Shown piece after piece: positions 32,996 through 45,395 of a DNA stretch of 64,000 nt (position 1 is its first letter; every line of letters starts with the position of its first letter). The translations under genes were made by a program, and so were the position numbers. The notes beneath the pieces were generated by a model that was not told where the DNA came from, did not search any database, and worked only from the letters and a program-made list of their open reading frames with translations. Origin of the DNA: Nematopogon swammerdamellus (Eukaryota > Arthropoda > Insecta > Lepidoptera > Adelidae); NCBI GenBank assembly GCA_946902875.1, contig OX336340.1:7151739-7215738 (forward strand), written 5' to 3'.

Positions 32996-34865
32996 TAATT
33001 AAAATTCTTCATAAAACATAATTACAAGTATGTAAGTAGGTATCGATTTTATATCTAAAAAAAAACAAAAGAAAATTGTACATCAAGAAAGAGAAGATGC
33101 GAGCATCCAACCATCAGCCAACTAACAACTTCATGAAATCATTACGTACCTACAATTTTATTAAAACATCTCCTCCGTGAGAATCACTCACGGAGACTTT
33201 GTTCGCGTGGCGCGTTTACTTCAATAATTCGCTCAATTGGGGCTGACTTCGGAATGGAGCTCACTTCAGACTAAGCAGGAAGTGTTAATACATACCTGTC
33301 CTCCGTGTTCTCCGACACGCAATGACGAAATTATTCCGGACTCTCCGAAAGAAACTGTGACGATGTTAGGTTATTGGTCAATTCTTATAATATTCTTACT
33401 ACTCGTACACTAAAACTGTAGGCCCTTTACTCTTATCTTACTAGGTGATACGGTTTTAATAATCGTGACGCATGCAGTCAATGCAAAACACAAGTTTCCG
33501 AATCAAAATATAAAACAAAATTTAGTAAGTTATGTTTTATTAGTTGTTCCACGACTTCGTTTCGCGGCAAAATATCCTATGACATCATTAGATGTATCAG
33601 AATACGTCAGCGAAATGCGAAAATTGAATGCTAACGGCGGATACATACGAACGTGAATATTATATAGCTACAGAAACTATCTTGAATTAATTTTATAGCT
33701 CTCTAAACTACACTAGATTGACCCAGAGCACGTAAAAAACTTTTCAAAATATTTTCTAAAGGTTATTTCGTTTAATATTTTTCGTGGTTTTTAGTTACAG
33801 TTTTTTAATTAGTTATATTTGTCTTTAAATTTTCTTTGATAGGTAGTTATAGTTTATTTAATAATTTTAATTTAAAATTTAGTTAGTTTAATTGTACATT
33901 TGTATTATAAAATGTATTACCAATTAGATCAATAAAGAAATACATATTTGTCATTTCTCACAAGCAAGCACCACGGTGTTGTTCTATTCTATTACTGAGT
34001 AGTACATGAGTGTTTCATTGCATTAATTTAGTTAATTTAGCCCGTTCAGCAAGTGACTACACTACCGCTACTCTACTCTGGCGCCTGGTATAGGTATGTA
34101 TGACTTGACTTATTTTTATCCTACATGGAGGTAGGTATGTATCTAAGGATCTGTACTACTTCTGCTAACTATTACTAATACCGTTTCCTTTATAGGCGCC
34201 TGTCTTGCTAACTGCAAATTATTTTCCAAGTAAGTAAAAGCATAATTAATTTGCTACCGTAAATAGTCGATACCATTTTTGGTAGTCACCTTTTAAAGAA
34301 AAATTACTCAATCAATATTAGGTCTTGTGTTAAATGTACATTGATCTCAAATAGATCTTAAAATATGCTTCAAAATATGCCTCGGAGATCTATTGCCACT
34401 CCTCAAAACTATTATAAAGATATGAATACAAGTATAGTAAGTTCTATAAACACTTATTTAGGGCCATTTAAAGATCAATATAATATATTGATAGGAATAA
34501 TATATTATATAGGTAGGTACTAAGGTACATATAATCACAACACAAAATAAATGTATTATTATGTTACGTGAGAACACGGACCTTTTCCTAATACGCTCAT
34601 ATCATATATGTACTCGTATGCAACGTCAACGCGCGCGGTTCGTTTTGATTGAGTCACAAAGTAGATAATACTAACTTAATAAAACTTTGACATCGCCATC
34701 TAACAATTACGTGTCTACCTAGAAATATATAGGTATGTGTAGTAGGTACATAGAAATCGATACCTATTTATTTATTTATTATTCCATTAACCCTAAAAAT
34801 ATGGCGAAAGCAGATTAAATATTTTAGAACAAAAGTTGTTCAGTTTCACGTATCTAGGCACCTTT
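32996..34865. other. Intron DNA with a short SINE scrap
   Basis: Bases about 33412-33448 (AAAACTGTAGGCCCTTTACT, CTTATCTTACTAGGTGATA) match the SINE body in plus orientation. The rest is AT-rich and unrecognised. Confidence 0.45.
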
Positions 34866-35234
34866 TTAGGGTTCCGTATCCGTCGTACGGGACCCTATTA
34901 CTAAGTATACGCCGTCTGTCTGTCTGTCCGTCTGTCTGAGGGCTGTATCTCATGAACCGTAATGTGCGTTTCCAAAAAAAAAATAAAAAATTTTGCCCAT
35001 AGAATATGTGTTATTTATGGCCGATATAACAACAAATAATAAAAATAAGAAAAGTAAAAAATGCACGGGGTCGCCATAGAAGAAACTGAAAAGTGTATGG
35101 ACGCCATCTACAGACAAGAGTATTAAGCATTTTAACTAATACATACATAGATGGTGTGAGTGGCGCTGCTGACCATGACATGGCGATACGGAACCCTCGG
35201 TGCGCGAGTTCGACTCGCACTTGGCCGGTTTTTT
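34866..35234 (+). mobile_element. Full-length GGTTCCGTA...GGCCGG element
   Basis: Starts AGGGTTCCGTATCCGTCGTA, then GGGACCCTATTACTAAG, a CTGTCTGTCTGTCCGTCTGT run, GGCCGATATAACAACAAATA, and GGTGCGCGAGTTCGACTCGC ACTTGGCCGG. This is the most complete copy in the window; its ends are partly complementary (GGGTTCCGTAT / ATACGGAACCC). Confidence 0.85.
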
Positions 35235-35639
35235 ATTAGTTCCTTTCGTGACCTTTTTGTTCAAGAAAATAGTGCCTTCATTCAATTTTACCGAGCGTGT
35301 GGGCGATACAGCGAATACCTAAAAAAATAATTGCGAACACTTACAATTACTTACCGCTGTATTTAGAAGTAGGAGGCGGTAACCGGCGCCTCAAGCGTTA
35401 TTCTATTCTACAGGGATCCGTGATTCACCAGCCTTGGGTCGGGTCGGCAGACGGACCTTATACGGCTCAATGCTATAATCAAGGAATTCCACAGGATAGA
35501 ACCGCAGTTGCCATAAAATGAATGCAATCTAAGTACTTCGTTTCTAATTAAATATACAAAGACACTTTGCACGAGACGTGTTGTTAAATACACGCACGTC
35601 CAAAAGTATGATAGACATTATTGTAGGACGGATATTGAA

Positions 35640-35684
35640 GGTGATGTAGCCAACCGTGTCAGTTTCCATAGAAATAAAAATAAA
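35640..35684 (+). mobile_element. SINE 3' tail fragment
   Basis: GTGATGTAGCCAACCGTGTC followed by AGTTTCCATAGAAATAAAAA. Confidence 0.8.
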
Positions 35685-36358
35685 CATTTGTAATTTCGTC
35701 GTTGTGCACATAATTTATAATGACTTTTTGCCTGTTGAACTGGTTGATGCCCCGTCTATACTGTTTAATTTCTTGGCCAAGATTATTTGCTGCTATTGTG
35801 CGCTGTTTAAGACAAATATATTATTTTATACACGTTTTACTTGGAAAGGACTAAAGTGGAAATGCATAAGTGAATTTGTCCTTGTTTGGACGTTTGGACT
35901 GGTTGCAAAAACACTTCACCGTAAAAACAATTATTACCTTGTTTTTATCCGAATGTGTTCGTCCTTCCATCTGGCAGGAAAAGAGGTAGAAAGGAAGAAT
36001 CATGTTTTGACATAGGTATTTCATGGAATATTTTACAATGAATGAATTATTTGTTCACCGTACCATGGCACAGATTAATACATATCACATTGTAGAGAAA
36101 ATATGTCGAAACATAATTGTCGACCTCTTTGGAAGAAATTTTTTATCTAGCGAACTGATCTTATTTGTCTCGCGCCTCGGTGCGCGAGTTCGACTCGCAC
36201 TTGGCCGGTTTTAATTTAAATTTTGTATCTACTGATAATATTGGTGTCAAGAGCTGTACAATTTAAAACGATGAGTTTGGGCAGATTTTATTTAAATGTA
36301 ATTTTAGCATTTTGTGCAAGTATTCATTCATCATTTCAGTGATAATTCATGTTAATTT
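35685..36358. other. Intron DNA with one repeat tail
   Basis: Contains a short end of the GGCCGG element at 36171-36212 (CTCGGTGCGCGAGTTCGACT, CGCACTTGGCCGG). A 119-codon ORF at 35656-36015 has no recognisable domain and low-complexity hydrophobic content; I do not call it. Confidence 0.45.
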
Positions 36359-37480
36359 ACATTATTTTAAATCAATCAGCTTTACTCACGGTTTCACTCC
36401 GAGCTATGTGGCTCGACGTTTCGGGCTAAGCGTATAGCCCATCTTCATGGAGCACTCTGCCTTGTGCGACGGTTGGCAGAGAACTGTCACATCTTCGTCC
36501 GTCGTTGACGAAGATTGTAGCCGTGGCCAGTGCGGGTAGTTTCCGTAGACGAGGGTTCAGGTGCGTTCCGGATCTCGGCGGAGAGACAGAAGGCGCTGAC
36601 GGTGTCCACTTCCGGCTGGTCGTGTCCGTCGTGTCTTCTTCTCTTGAGCGGCGCTATGACTGGGTTCAACATCGGCGACAACTTGAAGGCGTCCTCCCGG
36701 TTGAAGTTGTCGTGCTTCTTGATTTCGATGGGCTCTCGGACGAGACGTGGGACGTGTCGTGTTTCGGTCGCAAGAATTTTGACCTGATCGAACCTAATCC
36801 AGTGGTTCGTTCCGGAGTCCATGTGATCGCACACTGCCGATTTGTTGGAGTCCAGTTGTCTCGCCGCTCGTATGTGGCTCCGAGACCCGCGTCGCTACGC
36901 TCCTCTTCGTCTGCCCGATGTATGACTTTCCACAGCTACATGGGATTTGGTACACGCCGGCAGACTAGAGATGCAACTTATCCTTTACCGAACGTAGCAT
37001 CTGGGATACTTTTTTGTAGGGAGTAAACACAGTGCCAATGCTGAGTTTCTTCAGTCTCCTCCCTATTTTATCCGTCAGTCCACGGACGTACGGTAAAAAT
37101 GCTCTCTGTCTGTCGGCGCGTTGCACGGGTTGATATGTCTTTTCGTGAGGCATCAGTGCTTTTCTGCTGTAACCGTTTTGTTTTAGTGCGCTCGTGATCG
37201 TCTTTCTTTCGCTGTCGATGCTGTTATCATCACAGATGCGTTCTGCTCTCTGTACCAGGGCCCTCGCCACCGAATGTATCTGCGCGGGAGCGTGGTGTGA
37301 GGTGGCATGGAGGTACCTATTCGTGTGGGTGGGCTTCCGGTACACTGTGTGACCCAGCGATCAATCCGGCCGACGAGTCACAAACACATCCAAGAATGCT
37401 AGACCTTTGTCACTTTCTAGCTCCATGGTGTAGCTTATACTTGTGAGCAGCGTTTATGTGGTCTAGAAATTCCTGTAGGG
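36359..37480 (-). mobile_element. Penelope-like retroelement remnant (RT C-terminus plus GIY-YIG)
   Basis: Read on the minus strand it encodes LQEFLDHINAAHKYKLHHGA, then the RT end region YRKPTHTNRYLHATSHHAPA, a linker to KLHL, an in-frame TAG, then GVYQIPCSCGKSYIGQTKRS, the GIY-YIG endonuclease, with RSVATRVSE. The one-base insertion in TCGGAGCCACATACG (absent from the plus-strand copy) breaks the frame. Frameshifts and the stop make it non-functional. RT plus C-terminal GIY-YIG is diagnostic of Penelope-like elements. Confidence 0.9.
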
Positions 37481-38086
37481 CCTGCCGGCGTGTACCAAAT
37501 CCCATGTAGCTGTGGAAAGTCATACATCGGGCAGACGAAGAGGAGCGTAGCGACGCGGGTCTCGGAGCACATACGAGCGGCGAGACAACTGGACTCCAAC
37601 AAATCGGCAGTGTGCGATCACATGGACTCCGGAACGAACCACTGGATTAGGTTCGATCAGGTCAAAATTCTTGCGACCGAAACACGACACGTCCCACGTC
37701 TCGTCCGAGAGTCCATCGAAATCAAAAAGCACGACAACTTCAACCGGGAGGACGCCTTCAAGTTGTCGCCGATGTGGAACCCAGTCATAGCGCCGCTCAA
37801 GAGAAGAAGACACGACGGACACGACCAGCCGGAAGTGGACACCGTCAGCGCCTTCTGTCTCTCCGCCGAGATCCGGAACGCACCTGAACCCTCGTCTACG
37901 GAAACTACCCGCACTGGCCACGGCTACAATCTTCGTCAACGACGGACGAAGATGTGACAGTTCTCTGCCAACCGTCGCACAAGGCAGAGTGCTCCATGAA
38001 GATGGGCCATACGCTTGGCCCGAAACGTCGAGCCACATAGCTCGGAGTTTAAACCGTGAGTAAAGCTGATTGATTTAAAATAATGT
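37481..38086 (+). mobile_element. Penelope 3' end, inverted partner copy (GIY-YIG)
   Basis: Bases 37490-37957 encode a 156-codon frame beginning VYQIPCSCGKSYIGQTKRSV and ending YNLRQRRTKM, with no stop. The GIY-YIG signature (Y...SYIGQT then R...SEH) is intact. It is a near-identical inverted copy of the outer part of 36359-36960 and includes the 3' UTR ending AAAGCTGATTGATTTAAAAT. It lacks the RT, so it is a 5'-truncated copy placed head-to-head with the previous one. Confidence 0.9.
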
Positions 38087-38197
38087 CTAACAACCACGGT
38101 AATTTAAAAACCCATCTTAATTTACTGCTGAAATTATTACACATTGAATTGGTGCATGGGCGGTAGCATGGGTGCGGGGCATGGGGTGGCACACTTA

Positions 38198-38223
38198 ATG
38201 TATATATATATATATATATATAT
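38198..38223. repeat. (TA)n microsatellite
   Basis: About a dozen TA repeats, preceded by CACACTTAATG and followed by TTGGGTGTG. Confidence 0.9.
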
Positions 38224-39345
38224 TGGGTGTGTTTTTATGTGTCTCGCATTCATTGTTGTTCATAATGTATTTAGTTCACTTTATGAAAAAATTTTAAAAG
38301 TGGCCCACTGAAAAACAGCACTGTAGGGCGCGTTCCTACAGCAAAAATGCTGAGTTGGTTCCTCTTTCTCCTTCAGGTTTCTTTCTGTTATCGTTTTTCT
38401 TGTTTTCGTTTTATATGTACCTATAGGAGAAATAAATATTTTTCGTTTCATTCATTTAATTTCATGTATGATCAATGTATTACACATACCTAACTACATA
38501 CGAGTACATACACTACCTAAGCTATTTCCTTATTTACCTCAACACACACGCATGCAACACTCTGCTACCGCGAGCACGGAATCGGAACGACTTTTTCTTA
38601 TCAAAGTAAACGCTCTAATTACACTTACTTCGCATCTTATCAATACTGTGTGCATTATTGTGTATTTTACAAAGACACCAAAAGGAGGGAACTGTTATTG
38701 TCATACACTGCGTACTTTGTCCTCAACATCTCTTTTTGTAAATGTTGAATTATAATTGAATCAATAAATTTTCATGCTATGCGGATCTGTATCGGATATA
38801 GAGATGATAAGGTATTGTTATTTCAATTTACAACAATTTACACAATTTTTATGAAGTCCAACATACACGACACGGAGAGGACAATCGCATCAGGCGATCG
38901 AAACTGAACGAATCGCTTCGGTCAGCAGCCAAAACAAAATCAAATCATTTATGAAAACACGATTTGATTAATTTCGCTCGATAGAAAAAAATCATGAACA
39001 TGCCTCTGAATTTAGTTATAAAGAGGTATTCAAGGCAACGTGACGAAATCAAGGCTTTGGAAAAATATATCTAAATCCGTAGCTTTTTACTTTAAGAGGA
39101 GTACGGGTGAATACGGATTGACAGGGCCAAAGATACTTTTCATCTGCTTAAAAGGTTTAAATGGCCCTCCTATCTATTTAAATACTTTGGTATTTGCTCA
39201 CACTACACCAGACTAGACTATAAGCCACTATAAACGACGTGATAGTTAACTATCGCTGTACTTTACTTCATAATATTTTGTACTTGTATCTGCTTTGCTA
39301 GGGTTGTCAAACTTCTTTCGAGATAAGTGGTCTAGTTTAATCTTT
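38224..39345. other. Intron DNA, nothing recognised
   Basis: AT-rich. No supported feature. Confidence 0.45.
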
Positions 39346-39530
39346 AGGGTTCCTGCCAACAACGACGCGATGCTGATGCAGGAACCCTTATAAAATCGGT
39401 CAGGTGTCTGTCCGTCTGTCTGTCCGAGATGATTACTCAGGAACTTGAAACTAAATACATAAATATAAAACAATTATATTCAATTTTGTCCTTAGGGCAA
39501 GAAAACTATTTGAATTTGTTTATGGAACCT
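39346..39530 (+). mobile_element. Repeat fragment (GGGTTCCTGCC...CTGTCCGTCTGTC)
   Basis: AGGGTTCCTGCCAACAACGA, GGAACCCTTATAAAATCGGT and CAGGTGTCTGTCCGTCTGTC match the start of the repeat at 50371 and distantly the GGTTCCGTA elements. Confidence 0.6.
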
Positions 39531-42059
39531 CGCCTTCCGCCTCTCGTATCGTATGCAACAATGTCAGTACTTCGGTAGTTTTAGACAAACTGAAATGGAT
39601 GGAAAACATACACCGTTTTTATTGATAGCCGCCGTGACCGAACTATGAAATCATGCATCCACTCGTGTACATGAAATAAATTAATTTTACTCGGAGAAGA
39701 GTTAATTCGGCCCAAGTCGTGTCAACACAATTAAACAACGTAGGTATTAAATAAAAAATATATTAAGTGTGTTTGACAACTTCTTCACAACCCTACCTGA
39801 GAGCGTTCGCCCGCCAACCTTTTGAATGAACCTCGCGACCCGACGACATGAGCGCATAACTCGGGCGGCCGGGGTTCCGTCGTTGTCCTTAATTGCGACA
39901 CTGTCACTGCGAATTGACACCGTGCTGTTTGACTTCTTAATTCTCTTTATTCGGTGGTATTATTTGTATCTGTACGCCAGCATGGGCAGTTATACTTGCT
40001 ACTCTCTGTCTGTATCGATGCCTGTTGCCTATTTTGAATTAGGTGTTGTTGTTTTTATTAAAAACTCAATACAAAAATAGAATTTCTAGAAGAGATTGCA
40101 TACAACTTTGCAATATTACAACTTAGCTATTTATACTGCCTGCATGGCGTATACATAGAGTGTTTGTTTGCGGTGAACCCACTTCCTTCGGCGTGGTGGT
40201 TAACCTTACACATATGTACATGCATAATATGTAGTTCGCTAACAGATAAGAATAACCCAGCTTATGACTATATTTTTAGACAATAACCTTGTGCGTCGAA
40301 AGTCTAACTTTAGCACCTTCGATTAATCAAGAGATAATTTTTATAAACTGTGCCAATTTTTTTTTTCTCATTTCAGATTAGGCTCAGTGACGTTACAGAT
40401 TAGAATAGAAAAGAGGCCCCTCCGAGTAGGCACTTCTTTCAATGAAAACGCTTCGCGGTTTATTCCATTCCATAACCACCGGAACTGATAACAGTTCATA
40501 CTACATAAAAAACGGGGAAATGAAAACTGTTAAAATAAGAAAATTATCAACATTGTTCAAATTTTATGACAAACATTTTTTCTTCTCAGATAAAAGAGGT
40601 GGCGTCAGATATCCCACCACTTAGGACAAATCGATCCTGTAAATCCTTTATTTACAGGGTTGCCAACATGTGGAATGCACTCCCACCTGCATCCTTTCCT
40701 CTAACTAATGTACAGTCTGGGATCCTTCAAACATAATGTGAAGGTGCACCTAGACAGCCGACATGGTATTCGCAGCCCGCGTAAATATCCGAATGCCCGT
40801 GGGCGCCGCCGTCGGACTACACCTCTGCGTTAGTCTGGCGCGCGCCATATTATGTCGTGCTTCCCATAAAAAAAGGGTTTCGCAATTTGCTAAAACAGGA
40901 AATTACTTTACAATGGCGTACCTACTTATACATTTTTTTTATAGAGAACCGGCATGTTCGCGGTCAGTCGATTGAAACAGTCAGACGCAGCCAACAACAC
41001 CTCTCCTCGCCAAACTCGTCAAACGCCCAATGTGGTGTAACGCGTGCTGTGAGGCGAAGACAAAAATTCCATCAGAAGGAAACACGCTCACCTCACCTGA
41101 GCTATAATATAGCCCTTCTGTACTCTACATTTTAATTTTCACTATTTGTGTTGCGCATTGTTGGGTTAAATTAAATTACAATGCCGAATGCATCCGAGAC
41201 AGGTGAAATGAACGTGGATCAGAATCAAAGACCTATCCATAATGTGCACTTCTTCACACAGTACAACACGCGTCCTCCAACACCGGATGATCATTGAGTT
41301 CGGTCTGGCCAACTGGCACGCAACAGCCGTTCAATTGTCCAATTCAGAATTTGCATCGAACAATCAAACAGACTCACAGAAAGCATCGATGTGTAGAGCA
41401 GGTGAAGTCATTATTACATAGCGTACACAGCAAGCAATGTGCACAAAGACGGAAATAGGTACTAATGTGTGTCTGTGTGACACACTAGTAGACTCACGTA
41501 CATTCTATCTGCTCTAATAATTTTATTGCCGTACCGACAAAATGTTGGTAACACTAACTTGGTAAAATCCTAAACGCTCGAAAGGTAAAATGCAATGACC
41601 ACTGTTTCGGGTTAGGTTTAGGCATTAATGCGAGTATGTTCGCAGTGCAGATATTATATTCTAAGGACAACCGCCAAAGTAGATAGGTATAGGTAGTATC
41701 GAAAAGTCGGAATCAGAATAGGTATTTCATTTTCTATTGGAGCTCTATAGGTACGTTACGCTACTTAACGTTATTCCTAGCACTATGACGTTTTAGCTCA
41801 TTCATCGTGGGCTATATAATAAAAATAATATAAACCCGATACTTTTTCATATTTGTTTTTGCTTAATACTTCGATATTAAAGCTAGCATTCATTTTATTT
41901 GGTTTGGCAGCGCCAACCTAGCCAACTTAAAGGAATCGCCGCTGGATTTCACTACCTTCTGCTAAAATTTTGCTGTCGGTTAACTACTGTCAAATGTAAT
42001 AAATGAACTTTAACGTACACTTAACTGTTAAACGAGACTTAAGTGAAGGTTGTGAAAAC
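39531..42059. mobile_element. Intron DNA with a LINE C-terminal scrap
   Basis: Bases 40649-40735 encode YRVANMWNALPPASFPLTNV then QSGILQT and a stop. The VANMWNALP block is the C-terminal motif of many Jockey/CR1-type LINE ORF2 proteins. No RT core remains. The rest, including a 38-codon ORF at 41180-41296, is not assignable. Confidence 0.5.
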
Positions 42060-42230
42060 GGCCATAGTCAGTCAGTCAGCGTGTTTGCGTCCACTGCTCT
42101 TAAATTTTCCTGAAGTATTCCCGGCCTTCAGCGGTAAGAAACAATTTCTTTTCGTTGACGTACTTGATGTCGTCGTCCCACCTGCCCTTCCTTGTCTTCT
42201 CGCACTCCGTTTTCCTGTCCACGGCCGCCG
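42060..42230 (-). mobile_element. RTE-like LINE 3' fragment
   Basis: CAGTCAGTCAGCGTGTTTGC and TTGATGTCGTCGTCCCACCT match 51900-52020. On the minus strand this is the RWDDDIK-type block before the LINE terminus, broken here by frameshifts. Confidence 0.6.
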
Positions 42231-42265
42231 CCAGAAAACGGCCATAGGTGGGAGTCATAGAGAAA

Positions 42266-42316
42266 TAATATACGTCTATACTTTATTATACGTCTATACT
42301 TTATTATACGTCTATG
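42266..42316. repeat. 18-bp tandem repeat, about 3 copies
   Basis: ATACGTCTATACTTTATT repeated twice and started a third time (ATACGTCTATGG). Confidence 0.85.
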
Positions 42317-42726
42317 GTGGGAGTTGACATACCGGTCATTGGTGAGTGTGACAAGGTTCCGCAAATATATCTAATTTTAGTGCTGCACGTATTGCAATGG
42401 CTGCAAGGGCGCGCCGAGTCACAATAGCTGACTGAAGAGGTGACTTTCAGGCGCCGCTATCAAATGCAAGTGTTCCTTATCAACAACTTATCGTAGGCGG
42501 CTGATAAAGAATCAAATGATCCGATGTAGCGTCAGCGCCGATCCTAGAAATCGCCTCACGGAAAAAAAGACGTCCGATGACATTCTCGGAAATTCACATT
42601 TTGTCATTATTAGTCATTACAAACTTGCATTCAGTGAGTTGAGGCGTAGCGCATAACTAACGAGTTTCTGGGGACACGAAACACGCCCTTCATAAGTAGG
42701 GTAATAAATAAACAAAGATTTTGTTG

Positions 42727-42905
42727 GCACGACCGTTGGAGGCTGACCGTGGTTCGGATTTCACTTTAAACTGTAGGTAGGCTTACCTTACTAGGTGGTA
42801 GGGTTTATCCCGGCCGGGTTTATACTACCGCACTAAGCGAAACGTCGTCGTCGGTCGAAACGACTATGTAAATAGTTCGAGTTTTCCGTCCCACAAAAAA
42901 AAATT
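42727..42905 (+). mobile_element. 5'- and 3'-truncated SINE, plus orientation
   Basis: GGCACGACCGTTGGAGGCTGACCG, AACTGTAGG, CTTACTAGGTGGTAGGG and ACTATGTAAATAGTTCGAGT, ending TTCCGTCCCACAAAAAAAAA. The tail after GTCC is lost. Confidence 0.8.
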
Positions 42906-42934
42906 TTACATAGCTCGGAGACGACCGTTAAAAT

Positions 42935-43127
42935 CTTTTTTTTATGGAAACTGACAAGGTTGGCTACATCACTGTAATGTCAGCCTATAACACCTTGGTA
43001 AACTAGGTGCCATGTCAGTGCTTCTGAACTAGACGGAAAACACGAATTATTTACATAGCCGTTTCAGTCGACCTTTCATTCAGTGCGGTGGTACCAACCC
43101 GGGCGGGTTAAACCCTATAATTTTTAT
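42935..43127 (-). mobile_element. SINE with internal deletion, minus orientation
   Basis: TTTTTTTATGGAAACTGACA, CATGTCAGTGCTTC joined to TGAACTAGACGG, then GGTACCAACCCGGGCGGGTT, AAACCCTA. It lies 30 bp from the plus-oriented copy at 42727, so the two are tail-to-tail. Confidence 0.85.
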
Positions 43128-43325
43128 ATGTTATGTTTATTGTTGTATAGTATAGTTCTTGTCTTACTATACCTACTTTCCACCCACATCACACTTATTC
43201 AAGGTTGGCGTTATAGTGATTTTCCTTATCTATAAACTTCTGATGCATTTGCAGGTGTGCAATAAATTATATTCTAATCAAGAATCGCCTAACCTAACTG
43301 AAACTTACAAAAATTAAAACAAATT

Positions 43326-43675
43326 ATACCGTGTGGGCCGGTACTTTAAAATAATAGCCCCACTCCATCTCTCCCCGTGTATGTCGTAAAAGGCGACTAA
43401 GGGATATTAGTCATATCCTATGGAGTCATATCATATGACTCCCTTCTTATATTACTAGGTGTTAGGGTTCAACCCGCCCGGGTTGGTACCACCGCACTTA
43501 ATGAAAGGTCGGTCGAAACGGCTATGTAAATAGTTTGTGTTTCCGTCCAGTTCAGTGTAGCCGGCACGACCGAAGGGAAGCACTGACGTGGCACCTAGTT
43601 TACCCGGTGTTATGGGCTGACATCACGGATGTTGTAGGTGATGTAGCCAACCGTGTCAGTTTCCATAAAAACAAA
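43326..43675 (+). mobile_element. Full-length SINE with GTGTGGGCCGGTA head
   Basis: Head TACCGTGTGGGCCGGTACTT, GCCCCACTCCATCTCTCCCC and GTCGTAAAAGGCGACTAAGG, then the shared body from CTTATATTACTAGGTG to GTGTCAGTTTCCATAAAAAC. No tRNA/5S-like segment is present. This and 52312-52628 define the second head class. Confidence 0.88.
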
Positions 43676-43763
43676 CTTAAACTTATCTATAAATTTGTTA
43701 ATTTAATTTAAAGGTTATTGATATTAAATGTGTCCTAATTAATACTGCATTAAGTAAGATCAA

Positions 43764-44594
43764 ATCCCACCAAAACATATAATATAAAAATATGCCAAGT
43801 CTTGCACGCAACCTTTCCACCGTAAAAAGTTGTAAGATCCCATTCAGAGCCAAGTCTTTTCATATCATTGAAACCCGAATTCAACAATGTTGCCATAAAT
43901 TATATTTTCTACTTAATAATAATCAATATTTAGTTACTCCTCTTATATTTAACATCTTCATTTCTATAAATAAATACAACCGTTTAATAAAAAAACACCT
44001 TGACTTGGCGATCGGACAGCACAAACCTCAGATCAGGAAAGGAATCCTTTCCTGATCTGAGGCACAAACAGATCGCTTCGTAAAGATTCCTTTTCAGTTT
44101 ACAACAAAGTAAACATAGCATGCAGCAGGTGGGTCTTCGAACCTTACTTGCTGCTTGATAGTTGAATGTTGTTCGAATAGGTACTTTGCGAAACGTGGTG
44201 GTCGGTGTTGTGATGTAATTTACCAGAGTTCTTGCAGCACAACACCGATTATTCTGCTTACCCCGATTGTCGGGATTCAGCCTGTGTGATAGTATATGTA
44301 TGTATGTAACAAACTGGTATTACGTTCGTTCGTATTATTGTTATAATATTTTAGCTGTCCGATTGCCAAGTCAAGGTGTTTTTTTATAGAAATGAAGATG
44401 TTAAATACAAGAGGAGTAACTAAGTATTGATTATTATTAAGTAGAAAATATAATTTATGGCAACATTGTTGAATTCGAGTTTCAATGATATGAAAAGACT
44501 TGGCTCTGAATGGGATCTTACAGCTTTTTACGGTGGAAAGGTTGCGTGCAAGACTTGGCATATTTTTATTTATATTATATGTTTTGGTGGGATC
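43764..44594. mobile_element. Element with ~245-bp inverted arms and a central palindrome
   Basis: Arms 43764-44020 and 44354-44594 are inverted copies. Both encode the same peptide start MPSLARNLSTVKSCKIPFRA, on the plus strand from 43792 and the minus strand from 44561; the left arm has a roughly 20-bp insertion. Between them lies a perfect 37-bp palindrome (44026-44062, CCTCAGATCAGGAAAGG...) and a CACAACACCGATTA repeat (44120-44310). No known protein family is recognised in the shared ORF. Confidence 0.75.
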
Positions 44595-44619
44595 TAATTT
44601 CTTTTTTGTAGGTACTCTT

Positions 44620-45000
44620 CCTTCTTAAACGGTTTTATTTTTTAGCTTGATCCGTATATTTGTTTGTATCTTTGTGGATACGGCGTGTGGTGTGTATGTG
44701 TATGTGTACTTATGCAACTGACAAAATTATTTGTCATAGACTTTGCATGGAAAGGTAAGTTTACCCGCATAAGGGCGAAAGGTTAGCCACGTCTCACCTT
44801 GGCACGCTATAAACGTGGTGGTCGGTGTTGTGCAGTAATTTAGCAGAATATTTGTGGCACAACACCGATTACTCTGCTTACCCCGATTGTCGGGATACAG
44901 CGTGTGGTGTGTATGTGTAAGTGTACTTATGAAACTGACAAAATTAATTTTTTCATAGACTTTGTATGGAACGGTAGTTACCCAACAAAAAAAAACGGAG
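44620..45000 (+). repeat. Direct repeats around a CACAACACCGATTAC unit
   Basis: GCGTGTGGTGTGTATGTGTA followed by ACTTATG(C/A)AACTGACAAA, and then CATAGACTTTG(C/T)ATGGAA, occur at about 44680-44755 and about 44900-44975. A CACAACACCGATTACTCTGC ... CCCGATTGTCGGGAT unit sits between. Bases 44626-44668 (AAACGGTTTTATTTTTTAGC, TTGATCCGTATATTTGTTTG) match the left part of the element at 56080. Confidence 0.6.
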
Positions 45001-45059
45001 CTTAAATTTTTGGATGTTTCAGTTTTTCCTTTCGTTGTGGGCTAAATGTGAGCTGAATA

Positions 45060-45395
45060 CAAAATTTCAAGTTTGTAGGTCTGCTGGAAGTACCTTAGAT
45101 TTTTGATGATCGGTGAGTGAGTGAGTGAGTGAGTCAGTAAAAACCGGAACTTTGACTGGCGATATTTCGCAAACTATAATAGTTACAAACTTATGATTTA
45201 GGGGTATAACTAGGTTTGGTAAGTACCCTTGGTAACTAAAATTACAGGTGTTTATCTCTCTCCACAACGAAGATACAGGGAGGCCAAAAGTACCCTGCGT
45301 TGCTTCGAGAAAAGGATGGTACGGCCGTGTTTGCTCGATTGGCGGGGGCACTGCCGTGCCCCCAGATGAAGTGAAGTTAATAAACAATAAAATCA
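45060..45395. repeat. Lepidopteran-type repeat ending in a GGGGGCAC hairpin
   Basis: Contains (GTGA)n at 45115-45136, CGAAGATACAGGGAGGCCAA and a hairpin GGCGGGGGCACTGCCGTGCC at 45340-45363. It looks like a dispersed repeat by composition; only one copy is in the window. Confidence 0.4.
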
